A stretch of DNA of 64,000 nt, from assembly GCA_049840595.1 (NCBI GenBank), contig JASGKO010000039.1, positions 257,489 through 321,488 on the forward strand, read 5' to 3'. Source of the stretch: JASGKO01 sp049840595. GTDB lineage: Bacteria > Verrucomicrobiota > Verrucomicrobiia > Chthoniobacterales > Chthoniobacteraceae. Of this stretch, positions 1 to 9,258 are shown one piece after another. The notes beneath the pieces were generated by a model that did not search any database, was not told the origin of the DNA, and saw nothing but the letters and a program-made list of their open reading frames with translations. How positions within the stretch are numbered: the stretch's first letter is position 1; the number at the start of each line of letters is the position of its first letter. The translations under genes were made by a program, and so were the position numbers.

Positions 1-106
1 ACACCATGGTCTCGGGGGAGATCGTTCCCGCCTTCACAAGATTTTCGAACTCCACCTCGGAAACAGGTCCGAGCTGTTGTTCGCCAGCCGCATAATACCA
101 ATTCAT
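1..106 (-). CDS. GYF_2 domain protein, N-terminal fragment
   Basis: Reading the minus strand from an ATG at 106 gives an open frame to the window edge that starts MNWYYAAGEQQLGPVSEVEF and continues through an ENLVKAGTISPETMV segment. The W-Y-Y near the start, the GPV turn and the G-x-I-x-P-x-T-x-V stretch are the hallmarks of a GYF_2 domain, a small fold common at the N-terminus of bacterial membrane proteins. The same opening is seen in the gene at 7886-8868. Only about 35 residues are present, so the rest of the protein, probably membrane segments, cannot be judged. Confidence 0.75.
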   Translation of the reverse strand, partial: MNWYYAAGEQQLGPVSEVEFENLVKAGTISPETMV

Positions 107-227
107 GGGCGCGCAGGATGCGGTATTTCTTTCGCAATGGCAATCATTTGTATTTTGCCTGCTTCGCCGGACCGTATGCATCCGCCCTTGACCATGGCTG
201 GCGGGCTTACGATGGTATCCCCTGCCT

Positions 228-1052
228 ATGACTGAGAAACCCGATGCCACTGTGATTCCCGCCGAGGGCTGGCACGTCCTGCACCTGTTCTACAATCTTG
301 AGCACAGCGCGTGGGGACTTTACAGCGACGACGAGCAGCGCCGCTGGAAGACGGAGCTCTCCGCGCTGGTGCAGGAAATTCGCGCCACGCCGAATACGCA
401 GTTGCTCATCTTCAGCATGGTGTCGCCGAAGGCGGACCTCGGCTTCATGCTGCTCACGCCCGATCTTCACGTGGCGAATGCGTTTGAAAAGCGGCTCGCG
501 CTGTCGCTCGGGCCGGATGTGTTGTCTCCGGTTTTCAGCTACCTCTCGATGACGGAGCGTAGCGAATACACCACCAGTGAGGAGGAATACTCGGCCACGT
601 TGCAATCGGAAAACGGGCTCGCCCCCGGCACGCCTGATCATGAGCAAAAGCTCGCTGAATTTCGCGCCCGGATGGCGAAGTATCTGAACGATCGCCTCTA
701 CCCGAAGCTGCCGCCGTGGCCGGTCTTTTGCTTCTACCCGATGTCGAAACGGCGCTCGGGCAACGATAACTGGTATTCGCTCGATTTTGCGGCGCGCAAG
801 CAACTGATGCTCGGCCATGCGCGGATCGGGCGGCAGTGGCATGGGAAGATTCTCCAGCTGATCACCGGCTCGACCGGGCTGGACGATTATGAGTGGGGCG
901 TTACGCTGTTTGCGCACGATACGCTCGACGTGAAAGGGATCGTCTATGAAATGCGCTTCGACGAAGTGAGCGCGCGCTATGCGGAGTTCGGTGAATTCTA
1001 CATCGGCCTCCAGGTGCCACTCGACGTGTTGTTCGACCGGGTGCAGCTTTAA
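228..1052 (+). CDS. chdC: Coproheme decarboxylase (HemQ/ChdC, chlorite dismutase-like family)
   Basis: This 274-residue protein matches the HemQ branch of the chlorite dismutase-like family, which converts coproheme to heme b in the coproporphyrin-dependent pathway. The C-terminal half carries the family signature: YPMSKRR at about 170-176, whose Tyr is the position of the radical-forming Tyr, then NWYSLD, then LGHARIGRQ at about 195-203, where His197 fits the proximal heme ligand. An acidic-aromatic end (DDYEWGVTLF through FGEFYIGL) completes the fold. It lacks the Arg-based chlorite-active signature, so heme synthesis is the better call. larE follows 8 bases after the stop and is probably co-transcribed. 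Confidence 0.9.
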   Translation: MTEKPDATVIPAEGWHVLHLFYNLEHSAWGLYSDDEQRRWKTELSALVQEIRATPNTQLLIFSMVSPKADLGFMLLTPDLHVANAFEKRLALSLGPDVLSPVFSYLSMTERSEYTTSEEEYSATLQSENGLAPGTPDHEQKLAEFRARMAKYLNDRLYPKLPPWPVFCFYPMSKRRSGNDNWYSLDFAARKQLMLGHARIGRQWHGKILQLITGSTGLDDYEWGVTLFAHDTLDVKGIVYEMRFDEVSARYAEFGEFYIGLQVPLDVLFDRVQL

Positions 1053-1060
1053 CCCACGCC

Positions 1061-1858
1061 ATGCAAGAGAAGATCCAGCATCTGCGCGCAATCCTCGCCG
1101 CCCATTCACCGCTCGTGATTGCCTACTCGGGTGGGGTGGATAGTGCCTGCCTGCTCGCGGTGGCGCACGATACGCTGGGGGAAAATGTGCTGGCGGTGAT
1201 TGCGGATAGCGCCAGCCTCCCACGCCAGGCGTTGGCCGATGCGGTGGCGCTGGCGGAGAAAATCGGCGCCCGCGTGGAAGTGGCGGCGACCGATGAGTTG
1301 TCGAATCCCGACTACGCGAGCAATCCGCTGAACCGCTGCTACTTTTGCAAGGCGGAGCTTTTCACCCGGCTCGATACGCTGGCGCGGGAACGAAAATTTG
1401 CCGCGATCGCCTATGGTGAGAATGCGGACGATGCGCGCCAGGTGCGTCCCGGTCGCCAGGCCGCGGCGGAGTTTTCCGTGATCGCGCCGCTCAAGGAAGC
1501 CGGGTTGACCAAGGCAGAGATTCGCGCGCATTCGCGGGAACTCGGCCTGCCGACGGCAGATGCCCCGGCGCAACCGTGCCTGAGCTCCCGCATCCCGCAT
1601 GGCACGCCGGTGACTTCGCAGGCGCTGGGAATGATCGAGCGCGGCGAGGCATGGGTACGTTCGCTCGGCTTTCGCATTTTCCGCGTGCGGCACGTGGTGG
1701 AAAACGGGACGCCGCTGGCCCGGGTGCAAATCGCGCCGGAGGAGATGGAGACGCTGCCGATGGTGCGGGAGTCGATTCGTGCCGGCCTGCTGGAGATAGG
1801 CTATGCGGAGGTGGAGATCGATCCGCAGGGGTATCGGGCACCGCAGGCGATGGTTTAA
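1061..1858 (+). CDS. larE: ATP-dependent sacrificial sulfur transferase LarE
   Basis: The protein (265 aa) is a PP-loop ATPase with SGGVDS at residues 23-28. It has CYFC at 93-96, a YGENADD segment near 118, and PCLSSRIPHGTPVT at about 172-185. In LarE of Lactiplantibacillus plantarum the Cys in the corresponding PCLASR motif donates its sulfur to build the nickel-pincer cofactor; Cys173 here occupies that position. Length is normal for the family. No larA, larB or larC is seen within the window, so the substrate in this organism is uncertain. It sits directly behind the heme decarboxylase gene. Confidence 0.88.
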   Translation: MQEKIQHLRAILAAHSPLVIAYSGGVDSACLLAVAHDTLGENVLAVIADSASLPRQALADAVALAEKIGARVEVAATDELSNPDYASNPLNRCYFCKAELFTRLDTLARERKFAAIAYGENADDARQVRPGRQAAAEFSVIAPLKEAGLTKAEIRAHSRELGLPTADAPAQPCLSSRIPHGTPVTSQALGMIERGEAWVRSLGFRIFRVRHVVENGTPLARVQIAPEEMETLPMVRESIRAGLLEIGYAEVEIDPQGYRAPQAMV

Positions 1859-1866
1859 AGCGGGAA

Positions 1867-2045
1867 TTTTTTGGACAGGATGAACAGGATTTACAGGATG
1901 GAAGAATGGGCTTCGCCATTATTGAGTCTTGAGGTGCTGTAGCGGCGGTCTGTGACTGTCGCAAAATGATTCGTGAAAGAAGACGGCGGTCACGACCAGC
2001 TGCTACAGATCAACATCCTGTTCATCCGGTAAATCCTGTCCAAAA
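1867..2045. repeat. Composite inverted repeat between larE and pullulanase
   Basis: The gap holds two nested inverted repeats. The outer arms, 1869-1900 and 2014-2045, are made of ACAGGAT-type units (GGACAGGAT, GAACAGGAT, TTACAGGAT) and pair almost end to end with the units permuted. Inside, 1937-1962 is a copy of the REP-like element seen again at 54336-54360 and 63341-63370. A degenerate inverted partner lies at about 1982-2008. Function is unknown; it could fold as a long hairpin after larE. Confidence 0.7.
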
Positions 2046-2085
2046 TCTCCCTCTTCTCCGGGAATGAAATTTTCCGGAACGGGGA

Positions 2086-4668
2086 TTGCACAATGCGGCT
2101 GAGTTCTCTACACATGCCCGCGTGAGCACACTCAGCAAGGGAAAGCTGGAGGTGAAGGTTGCCGGTAATGACCAGGCAGCCATCCCGCCGGAAAACTTGA
2201 TCGTTATCCACTACCACCGGTTTAACGGAGCGTACAAGACGACCAGGCGCTCTGGACTTGGGACGCCTCGGGGCACATTACTCCGCCGGATAACGATATC
2301 GCCCCCGCCGGGCGCGATGATTTCGGCCTCGTTTTTCATCTCGATCACGCAAAATACCAGGGCACGCCGGTGATCGGTTTCATCCCACGCACCGGCCACG
2401 ACTGGAACCAGCGCGATGGTGGGGACAAGCACTGGAGCCCGCCCATGGGGCGCGAGATCTGGGTCGTGCAGACCCGCTCGGAGGTTTACTTCACCAAGCC
2501 CGATCTCTCGCCTGCCATTTCTCACGCCTACTTCGATGCGCTGGACCGCGTGGGCATTCTCCTCGCCACCCCGGTGGTCAATGATTCGCTGACCCCCGCG
2601 GATATCGAGATCCGCGCTGCCGATGGCCATCGTATCGGGGTGGACAAGATTGCCTGCCACCCGGCGCCGCACATGACGCGCTCTTTCGCCCTCGACGTCA
2701 CGACGAAGGAGCCGCTCGACGTGGAAAACCAGTATCGCGTGGCCGTGGCCGGGTTCAGCGGCTTCAAGATCGCGAAGCTGCGCGGCATCCTCGATAACCG
2801 GGATCTGTTCTACGATGCGGAAACTCCGCTCGGGGTCACTTACACGCCAACCGGTCACCACCTTCCGCATTTTTGCCCCGTGCTCCACGGCAGTCGGCGT
2901 GGTGCTTTACTCCGCCGCGACAGGGAAGAAGGGGCGCACCGTGCATCCCATGCTCAAGCTCGGCAAAGGCATCTGGGAAGCCACGGTCGCCGGCGATCTC
3001 GATGGCCGCTACTACATGCTGGAACTGGAGGATGCCGAGGCCGGGACCACCGGGGAGGTGCTCGATCCCTACGCGATCAATACCGTGCAGAGCAGCACCC
3101 GCGCGCGCGTGACCAATCTCGCGAAGACCAATCCCCCCGGCTGGGAGCTCACTCGCACCGGGCCCAAGGTGGCGATGCCGCAGGATTGCACCCTCTACGA
3201 AATGCACGTGCGCGATTTTTCCATCGCGGAAAATTCCGGCATGCAAAACCGTGGCCGCTACGCTGCCTTTGCCGAGACGGGCACACACCTGCCCGGGGAG
3301 ACCCTCTCCACCGGTCTCGATCACCTCGTGGAGCTTGGTATTTCCCATGTGCAATTGCTGCCGGTGCATGATTCCGAGGGCGACGAGGTCAACTACCAGT
3401 ACCAACTGGGGTTACATGACTGCCGCCTTCTTCTCGCCGGAGGGGGCCTACGCCAGCAACATCAATGACGCCTCGCGCATCAGCGAGCTCAAGCTGCTCG
3501 TCGCCGCTCTCCATGCCAAGGGGATCGGCGTCATCCTCGATGTGGTCTTCAACCACACCACGAACGACGCGCCATTTTTCAAGATCGCGCCCGATTACTA
3601 CTATCGTCACTGGTCCATCGGCGGCTTTTCCAATGGCTCCGGTTGCGGGAACGACTTCCGCACCGAGGCTCCCATGGCGCGCCGGCTCGTCATCGATTCG
3701 CTCAAGTATTGGATGACGGAATTTGGGGTGGACGGCTTCCGCTTCGACCTCATGGGATTGCTCGATGCGGATACGATGCGCGAGGCGGAATACGTGTTAC
3801 GCCAGATCAATTCCTCGGTGTTGCTTTACGGCGAGCCCTGGAGCGCCAACCACTCGCCGATGCCGCCGCCTGCGAACAAGGACGGCATCCGCGGGACGGG
3901 GATCGCGGCGTTCAACGACGACTATCGCAACGGACTCAAGGGCTCGCCCGATGGCGATCATCCCGGTTTCATCCAGCGCGGCTGGAATTCCGATTCCGTG
4001 CGGGCGGGGCTGGGCGCTTACGGTTGGCCCGAAGGCCCGTGGCAGACGATTAATTACATGACCTGCCACGACAACCTCGTGCTCTTCGACAAGCTCAAGA
4101 TCTCGCTGCCTGGCGCGACCGAGGAGTCGAGCCTCGCTGCGATGAAGATCGGCTACCTGCTCCTCTACACCTCGCAGGGCGTGCCCTTCCTCCATGGCGG
4201 TGAGGAATTCGCCCGCAGCAAAGGCGGCCATCACAACAGCTACAATGCGCCCGATGTCGTGAACCAGGTGGACTGGAGCCTCAAGGCGAAGCACCACGAC
4301 CTCTTCCTCTACGTGCGCGACCTTATCGCCTTGCGGAAATCGCATCCCATCTTCCGCCTGCGCTCGCGCGAGGACGTAAACCGCTGCCTGCGCATCGTGG
4401 AGACCGGCAACTGGCGTACGCTGCAATACGTCCTCGACGCCACGCACCTCAATCCCGAGCGGTGGAGCCGTCTCTCTGCGTGGTGGTGAATACCGAGGAC
4501 AGCACGGCCAATGAATTCAAGCTGCCCGAGGGCCTCTGGGCGCTCGTTTTCGACGAGAAAGGTCTGGTCGATCACCGACCGCCCCGGCTGGCGAGGAAAA
4601 AATTGTCGTCCCGCCCAAGACGGCGTGGATCCTCTGCGAAATTGACCAAGCCGACGGACAAGGTGTAA
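2086..4668 (+). CDS. pulA: Type I pullulanase (GH13_14), interrupted by several frameshifts
   Basis: Conceptual joining of four reading frames gives a pullulanase that debranches alpha-1,6 links in glycogen or starch. An N-terminal pullulanase-associated domain (IVIHYHRFNGAY, then DDQALWTWD) is followed by a CBM48-like region (TFRIFAPCSTAVGVVLYS). The GH13 barrel has VILDVVFNHT, VDGFRFDLMG (nucleophile Asp), LLYGEPW (acid Glu) and MTCHDN. The end reads KTAWILCEID. Frame changes fall near 2237, 2857 (extra G), 3408 (extra C), 4461 and 4587. Every catalytic motif is intact, so sequence error is more likely than decay. The exact start is uncertain and no clear signal peptide is seen. Confidence 0.85.
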
Positions 4669-4708
4669 GGCCCCCTGAGGGCTTATCGGGCCGATGCTGC
4701 GTGCTTTC

Positions 4709-5070
4709 TTACGCTGCCGTCTCGCGCCGCACTTTCACCGCGACAAATCGTGTATCCGGCAGGATGTATTTCTGCGCAGCTCGACTTCCACGGATTGGAG
4801 CGGAAATTTCCGGAGCAGCAACTCCGCAATCTCGACCACCAGCGTCTCGATGAGACAACGCGGCCTGGAACGGGCGAGCGTTTTCTCACGTGCTCGCAGA
4901 CGAGGAAATAATCCACCGTTTCCGCGATCTCATCACCGAGCCCTGCGGAAGTCCCGGTGCGGGACCAGCACCATGGAAACGGTGAGCCGCTGCGCCGTCT
5001 CGCGCTCCGCCTCCGGCACGCCGATATGGGTGAAGAGTTCCAGCGAATCGATGAGGATGGAATCGGGCAT
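4709..5070 (-). CDS. folB: Dihydroneopterin aldolase FolB, frameshifted
   Basis: From an ATG at 5070 the minus strand reads MPDSILIDSLELFTHIGVPE, the typical FolB opening, then QRLTVSMVL. After a shift near 4945 comes GDEIAETVDYFLVCEHV, then after another near 4880 RPRCLIETLVVEIAELLL, and after a third near 4770 KYILPDTRFVAVKVRR, ending at TAA 4709-4711. Joined, this is a full FolB of about 120 residues, which cleaves 7,8-dihydroneopterin in folate synthesis. The catalytic-region Glu (PEAERE) and the C-terminal Lys-rich strand are present. The breaks look like single-base insertions or losses, as in the neighbouring genes. Confidence 0.78.
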
Positions 5071-5210
5071 CACGCCAAACTTTCCCGCAAACGGAAGCAA
5101 AGGGCCATGCGAAATACGCGAAATAAACGAATATCGCGACGGATGATGGCGGAGTCTGAGGCTTTTCCTTTTCCGTATTTTTCGTGTGTTTCGCGGGCTA
5201 ACTTTCCCGC

Positions 5211-5572
5211 CTATCCGATGACAAACCGCAGGTCGCGAATGACCTTTCCGGTGAAACGGGCCTTGAGCTTTTTCAGCACCTGCGGTTTCCACACCCGATC
5301 CAGCTCGTAGTGCACCGTGGGCTGCAGGACTTGCACGTAGAGAATGCCGTCACGCAGCTTGCTCGGTTGCGAATGCTTGGCCAGGAAATCGCCCACCAGG
5401 CTCCCACCACGCGGCCAGCACCTGCTCCTCGCTCAGCCGCTCCGAAAGCCCGAAGCTGGCGCAGCAGCGGCTCGATCACCTCGCTCACCGCCTTCATCCG
5501 GTCGGGCTTGGCCTTCGGCTCAAAAGCTCCCCGCCATTCAGCCAGGGCACGCGCGCGGATGTCGGGATTCAT
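5211..5572 (-). CDS. DUF721/DciA-like protein, frameshifted
   Basis: The minus strand encodes MNPDIRARALAEWRGAFEP followed by a helix ending VIEPLLRQL. With two extra C bases removed (around 5450 and 5405) it continues LGLSERLSEEQV, AAWWELVGDFLAKHSQPSKL, then ILYVQVLQPTVHYELDRV and a KKLKARFTGKVIRDLRF end. The W-x-x-V-G-x-x-L-A-x-H-S signature and the beta strand plus Lys-rich tail are those of the DUF721 family, which includes the helicase-loading protein DciA. Length (about 118 aa) is normal. A replication role is family-based inference. It lies upstream of folB on the same strand. Confidence 0.7.
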
Positions 5573-6270
5573 GGCCGGAAGATAGCAGTCATCGGGAGCG
5601 CTTTAAGTGGAAAGCATTTCAATATTTAGTTGCCGACGTAAAAGAAGGTGAGGGTTGCCTTTCTTTGATCCGGGTTCACATCCAAAATATACAGACGTGC
5701 CGTCGAGGGGCTGCAAAATAGAGCCACGAGACATGATCGAGTTTTACCGGGCCAATTTTTTTGAGAACTCGTCTCCTCCCTGCCCGGCAGTGATCACCTT
5801 CTTCTTTCTCAGATCACTTGGGACGCTGCCAAAATTCCAGGAGCTGAAGGGTCTTTCATTAGATCGAGGAAGCCCGCGGATAGGGGAGTGCGCAACGGAA
5901 GACCACGCTGCCACCTCCCGGAGTGAGGTTCGACATCACTTCGCCCGGTGGTTGTTTGGCAACGATACTGCATTTCAAGCTCCTGCCATTTTGAGGGCGT
6001 AGTCCCAATCAACTTTCAGCTTTTTTTCTTCGCCTTGGGCAAAGGAGCTGGCCCAAAAAGGCGCAGATCAATAACAAGCGCGTAAGGTAGTTGCATATTC
6101 TGAGTGGAAATCTCGCCGAGCTGCAATGGATGGGTTGGAGAGCAAAGGGCAGACTTCCTGCTGTCCTCCAGGTGCGATGATTGAAGGGCATGGCCCATCC
6201 ACTCCAGCTTTTAAATTCGATTTGAAGAGAGACGGGGCCTGCCTCGTCCAAACTCGAAACACCAAGTCCT
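5573..6270. other. Gene-poor gap with no recognisable gene
   Basis: About 700 bases, more AT-rich than the flanks, contain only short overlapping frames on both strands. Minus-strand fragments around 5810-6200 include a KMAGA-like turn and a PAPLPKAKKKS end at about 6016. They could be remains of a small gene broken by indels like those on both sides, but no family could be recognised. Confidence 0.4.
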
Positions 6271-6559
6271 ATGAAAACGAACTTCAAGTCACTTATTATC
6301 GCTGCGGTGGTCGCCTTCTGTCGGCGTGCTGGCGGTGCCAGGAGCCTCCGCCCATGATCACCACCGTGACCGCTCAGTGCGGGTGTATTATGCTCCGCAA
6401 TACTACGGGCACAGCTATCACGGCTACGCCTACGGGGGGGAGCCGGTCTTCTACCATCATGTGCGCTACTATCCCTATTACGAGGGGCCGCAGTACTGCG
6501 TGGAGGAACATCGCCGGGTGTACTATCGCCCGAACGTCGTGTTCACCTTCGGTTTCTAA
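6271..6559 (+). CDS. Small secreted Tyr/His-rich protein, frameshifted in the signal peptide
   Basis: An ATG at 6271 starts MKTNFKSLIIAAVVAF, a clear signal peptide. One extra T near 6310 shifts it into the frame VGVLAVPGASA that carries the likely cleavage site (A-S-A before HDHH). The mature part of about 70 residues is dominated by Tyr, His and Arg (YYAPQYYGHSYHGYAYGG and HHVRYYPYYEG), has one Cys, and ends in VVFTFGF. Such secreted YXGH-type small proteins are frequent in this kind of genome; their function is unknown. His clusters could bind metal, which is speculation. A strong terminator follows at 6583-6616. Confidence 0.6.
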
Positions 6560-6582
6560 CCTGCTTTCCGCAGCCAAAACCA

Positions 6583-6616
6583 AAAAAACCTCACCCTCGC
6601 GAGAGGGTGAGGTTTT
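6583..6616. terminator. Intrinsic terminator, probably bidirectional
   Basis: AACCTCACCCTC pairs with GAGGGTGAGGTT around a CGC-type loop, flanked by an A-run on the left and TTTTT on the right. It can end both the upstream plus-strand gene and the convergent ferredoxin gene. Confidence 0.85.
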
Positions 6617-6646
6617 TCGTCTAAATGGAGTTAAAGAAAACGCGAC

Positions 6647-6880
6647 TTATTCGCCGTCGTTGCCGATCGCTTCGACGGGGCAGCCTTCCATGGCTTCCTG
6701 GCAGAGCTTTTCCTCGTCCGGAGTTTCGGGCTGCTTGAAAACGAAGGAGTGCCCTCCGTCGTCATTGCGGGTGAAGTTTGCGGGTGCCGTCTCACGGCAC
6801 AGGTCGCAGTCGATGCATTGATCATCGACATAGAATTTGCCGCCCACATTATCGGAATATTTGTTTGCAACGTCTGCCAT
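6647..6880 (-). CDS. Small 4Fe-4S/3Fe-4S ferredoxin
   Basis: This 77-residue acidic protein has CIDCDLC at about residues 23-29 and a distant GCPVEAIG near the C-terminus, the classic arrangement of a single-cluster bacterial ferredoxin. A further Cys lies in EEKLCQEAMEGCP. The spacing CxxCxxC...CP fits one cubane cluster. Its likely job is soluble one-electron transfer. The partner cannot be told from the context, because neighbours are a DMT transporter on the other strand and a secreted protein. Confidence 0.88.
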   Translation of the reverse strand: MADVANKYSDNVGGKFYVDDQCIDCDLCRETAPANFTRNDDGGHSFVFKQPETPDEEKLCQEAMEGCPVEAIGNDGE

Positions 6881-6960
6881 AAAATTAAAGGTGCCAGTAA
6901 ATCAACTGGGCCTAAAAACATAGGGGCCGCAGATTTGATTGCAATGGTTTTTTCCCACTG

Positions 6961-7965
6961 ATGACAAACCCAACCCGATCCCTGGTAAAGCGCCCCGTCC
7001 GGGCGGCGATCATGATGCTGCTCTCCACGATTGCGTGGGGGGCCAGTTTTCCGCTGCAAAAAGCGGCCATTCTGGCCGAGTTGGCGGTGACCCCGGGCAT
7101 GGCGACCTGGGTGCAGTCCGCGCTCTTGCTCGGGGTGCGTTTTGCGATCTGCGCGGTCATCATGGTGCTATGGCTGCTGGCCCGGCGGGAGCGGATGACG
7201 CCGCGCGAGTGGTCGCAGGGGCTGATGCTTGGGGTTTTCAGCAGTTGCGGGCTGCTGCTGCAGGTGGACGGGTTGAACTACACGGAAGCTTCCACCTCGG
7301 CCTTCATCACGCAGTGCTACTGTGTGATCATCCCGATCTGGGTGGCGCTCCGGCACCAGCGCATGCCTTCCGTCCTGCTGGCGACCTGTTGCGTCTCGGT
7401 GATCGTCGGGGTGGCGATTCTCTCCGGAATCGATCCGCGAAATATGAAACTCGGGCGGGGGGAATGGGAAACCGTGATCAGCTCGCTCTTCTTCACCGCG
7501 CAGATTCTCTGGCTGGAGCGGGGTGAATATGCGGGCAACAACAGCGGGCACGTCTCGCTTGCGATGTATCTGATGATCGCGCTCATTCAACTGCCCATCG
7601 CGATCATGGGGGCCGGCCACGTGGGGGTGCTGGTGGCTCCCCTCGCTTCTCACGCGGTCCTCGGCCTGCTGGTGGCGTTGGTCCTGTTCTGCACGCTCCT
7701 GGCGTTTGGCATTATGAACCACTGGCAGCCGCACCTGGAGGCGACGCAGGCGGGGCTCATCTGTCGCGGCGAGCCGCTCTTCGCCAGTATCTTCGCCCTC
7801 TTCGCGCCCGCATTGATTTCCCAATGGTGCCACGTGAGCTACGCCAACGAGCCGCTGACCTGGCGGCTGATGCTGGGGGGCGGGCTTATTCTTGGGGCGA
7901 ACCTGGTGGTGTTGCTTCGCCAGACGGGTTCGACGGAGGCCGCACGCCGGAACCGGCCTGATTGA
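6961..7965 (+). CDS. DMT superfamily transporter (EamA family)
   Basis: A 334-residue, very hydrophobic protein with about ten predicted membrane segments. It opens with a positively charged N-terminus (TNPTRSLVKRPVR) and a first helix ending IAWGASFPLQKAAI, the W-G-x-x-F-P pattern of EamA-type drug/metabolite exporters. The second half repeats the fold (LLVALVLFCTLLAFGIMNHW, then ANLVVLLRQTG). Substrate cannot be predicted. Its last 80 bases overlap the 3' end of the convergent GYF_2 membrane gene. Confidence 0.85.
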   Translation: MTNPTRSLVKRPVRAAIMMLLSTIAWGASFPLQKAAILAELAVTPGMATWVQSALLLGVRFAICAVIMVLWLLARRERMTPREWSQGLMLGVFSSCGLLLQVDGLNYTEASTSAFITQCYCVIIPIWVALRHQRMPSVLLATCCVSVIVGVAILSGIDPRNMKLGRGEWETVISSLFFTAQILWLERGEYAGNNSGHVSLAMYLMIALIQLPIAIMGAGHVGVLVAPLASHAVLGLLVALVLFCTLLAFGIMNHWQPHLEATQAGLICRGEPLFASIFALFAPALISQWCHVSYANEPLTWRLMLGGGLILGANLVVLLRQTGSTEAARRNRPD

Positions 7966-8868
7966 ACAGACTGTCGTAGGCCGAAACGATGGCCGCCAGC
8001 GAGATCGTCGCGGTGAGCAGAAAGCCTACGTAAATAATTGCCATCCCGAGGATGGTGAACAGAAAGCAAAGGGTCGCGAAAACGAGCAATTTGAAGAAGT
8101 GATGCTTCGCCACCCGGTGGCTGAGCGCGATTGCCTCCCAGAACTTGAGGCCGTGATCCACCACCAGGGGCAGGGAAAAAAACCAGCTAATGCCGAGATA
8201 GAGCGCAAAGAGCAGGCACGCCATGCCCAGCGGGCTGAAGTCGTAGCTCAAGGCCGGGATTTGCTGGCCCGCAATGGTGATCGGGCGCACTTTTTCAAAC
8301 GGCGACAGCAGCAGAAAAAGAGGAGCGCCGGCAGCAACTGCACGAGGATGACATTGGGCAGGTTGCGCACGTAGGAGGAAAACAGATCGGCCCACGAGGA
8401 TTCCTGCCCCCGGGCAATGCGGAGATACACCCCATACAGCCCGGCAAAATAGGGCATCGCCACCAGTGCGCCGACAATCCCAAAGATAATCGTGATGCCG
8501 TAAAGCACGAGATACAGGGCCAGCCCCCCAATGGTGAGCACGGGGCGGGCCGCCACCACATCCCAGCCGCGGGCAAAGCAATCGCGGATGCTGAAGCGGG
8601 TCTCGCCCGCCAGCGCCGGTGCGGGATCGAATACCGGCGGAAAAGCTTCCGGGGCCGCTTCGGTATCCGGATTCGCCGGGGCGAACGAGGCGGGTTCCTG
8701 GAGTTCGGGTTCCGGCCGGGAAATTTCCGTGTACGGTTTCCATTCCTCCATCCCATCGTGCCACACCAGCGTCGCGGGCGTGATGCGACCTCCCGCCGCC
8801 TGGGTGCGGATCTCGGCTTCATCGACGGGGCCGACCGGGCGACCTTCAAAGGCGTAATACCATTTCAT
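7886..8868 (-). CDS. GYF_2 domain membrane protein, frameshifted
   Basis: The protein starts MKWYYAFEGRPVGPVDEAEI and GRITPATLVWHDGMEEWKPY, a full GYF_2 domain at residues 1-50. A Pro/Glu/Ala-rich linker and a membrane part with several helices follow (LYLVLYGITIIFGIVGALVA, then a LLFALYLGISWFF segment). A break near 8310 separates two frames, and joining them gives about 325 residues with a C-terminal hydrophobic end and a Pro-rich tail. The membrane half resembles other bacterial multi-pass proteins with a cytosolic GYF module; no enzymatic role is evident. It is a relative of the fragment at 1-106. Confidence 0.72.
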
Positions 8869-8998
8869 TCGGACAAATTAAGGAGTGGAATGCGGCGGAT
8901 TCTTCGGCGGCTCGCACGGGATGTCAAACGCAAGGCGTAAATGGACGTCAAAAAGCGTGGCCTGGGCAAGGTTCACAGACTCTTGGATGGTAAAGAAA

Positions 8999-9085
8999 CG
9001 ACTGATTTTAACCGCGGATTTCGCGGATGGGCGCGGATAAAAGGCCAATCCATCTGTGTCATCCGTGTCATCCGCGGTTAAATTT
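8999..9085. repeat. Dispersed repeat A, copy 1
   Basis: An element bounded by TTTAACCGCGGAT and its inverse ATCCGCGGTTAAA, with internal GCGGAT/ATCCGTG units. It matches, in opposite orientation and including the flanking CGACTGATTT, the element at 51064-51181. It lies in the 390-base gap between the GYF_2 gene and the kinase. Confidence 0.8.
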
Positions 9086-9092
9086 TGCTTCG

Positions 9093-9146
9093 CCCCTCGT
9101 TCCCAGGCTCCAGCCTGGGAATGCGCTGGTCTGCGCGGCTCCAGCC
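9093..9146. repeat. Dispersed repeat B, copy 1
   Basis: CGTTCCCAGGCT and AGCCTGGGAATG form a hairpin, followed by a GTCTGCGCGGCTCCAGCC tail. The same hairpin plus tail occurs in inverted orientation at 52242-52295, and a degenerate hairpin at 49293-49325. Confidence 0.8.
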
Positions 9147-9258
9147 TCGTGCTCCCGCATACCTATCGGTTAAAAATTTTCACAAAAGTGCGTAACCATT
9201 TTTTGAAAACGCTTCTGTAAGGAGTGAACCCAATCTCATACATAGAAAGCTCACTCCC

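Noticed and set aside
6126..6821. A 231-residue plus-strand frame
   Set aside because: It runs across the secreted miniprotein, a terminator and the antisense of the ferredoxin, so it is spurious.
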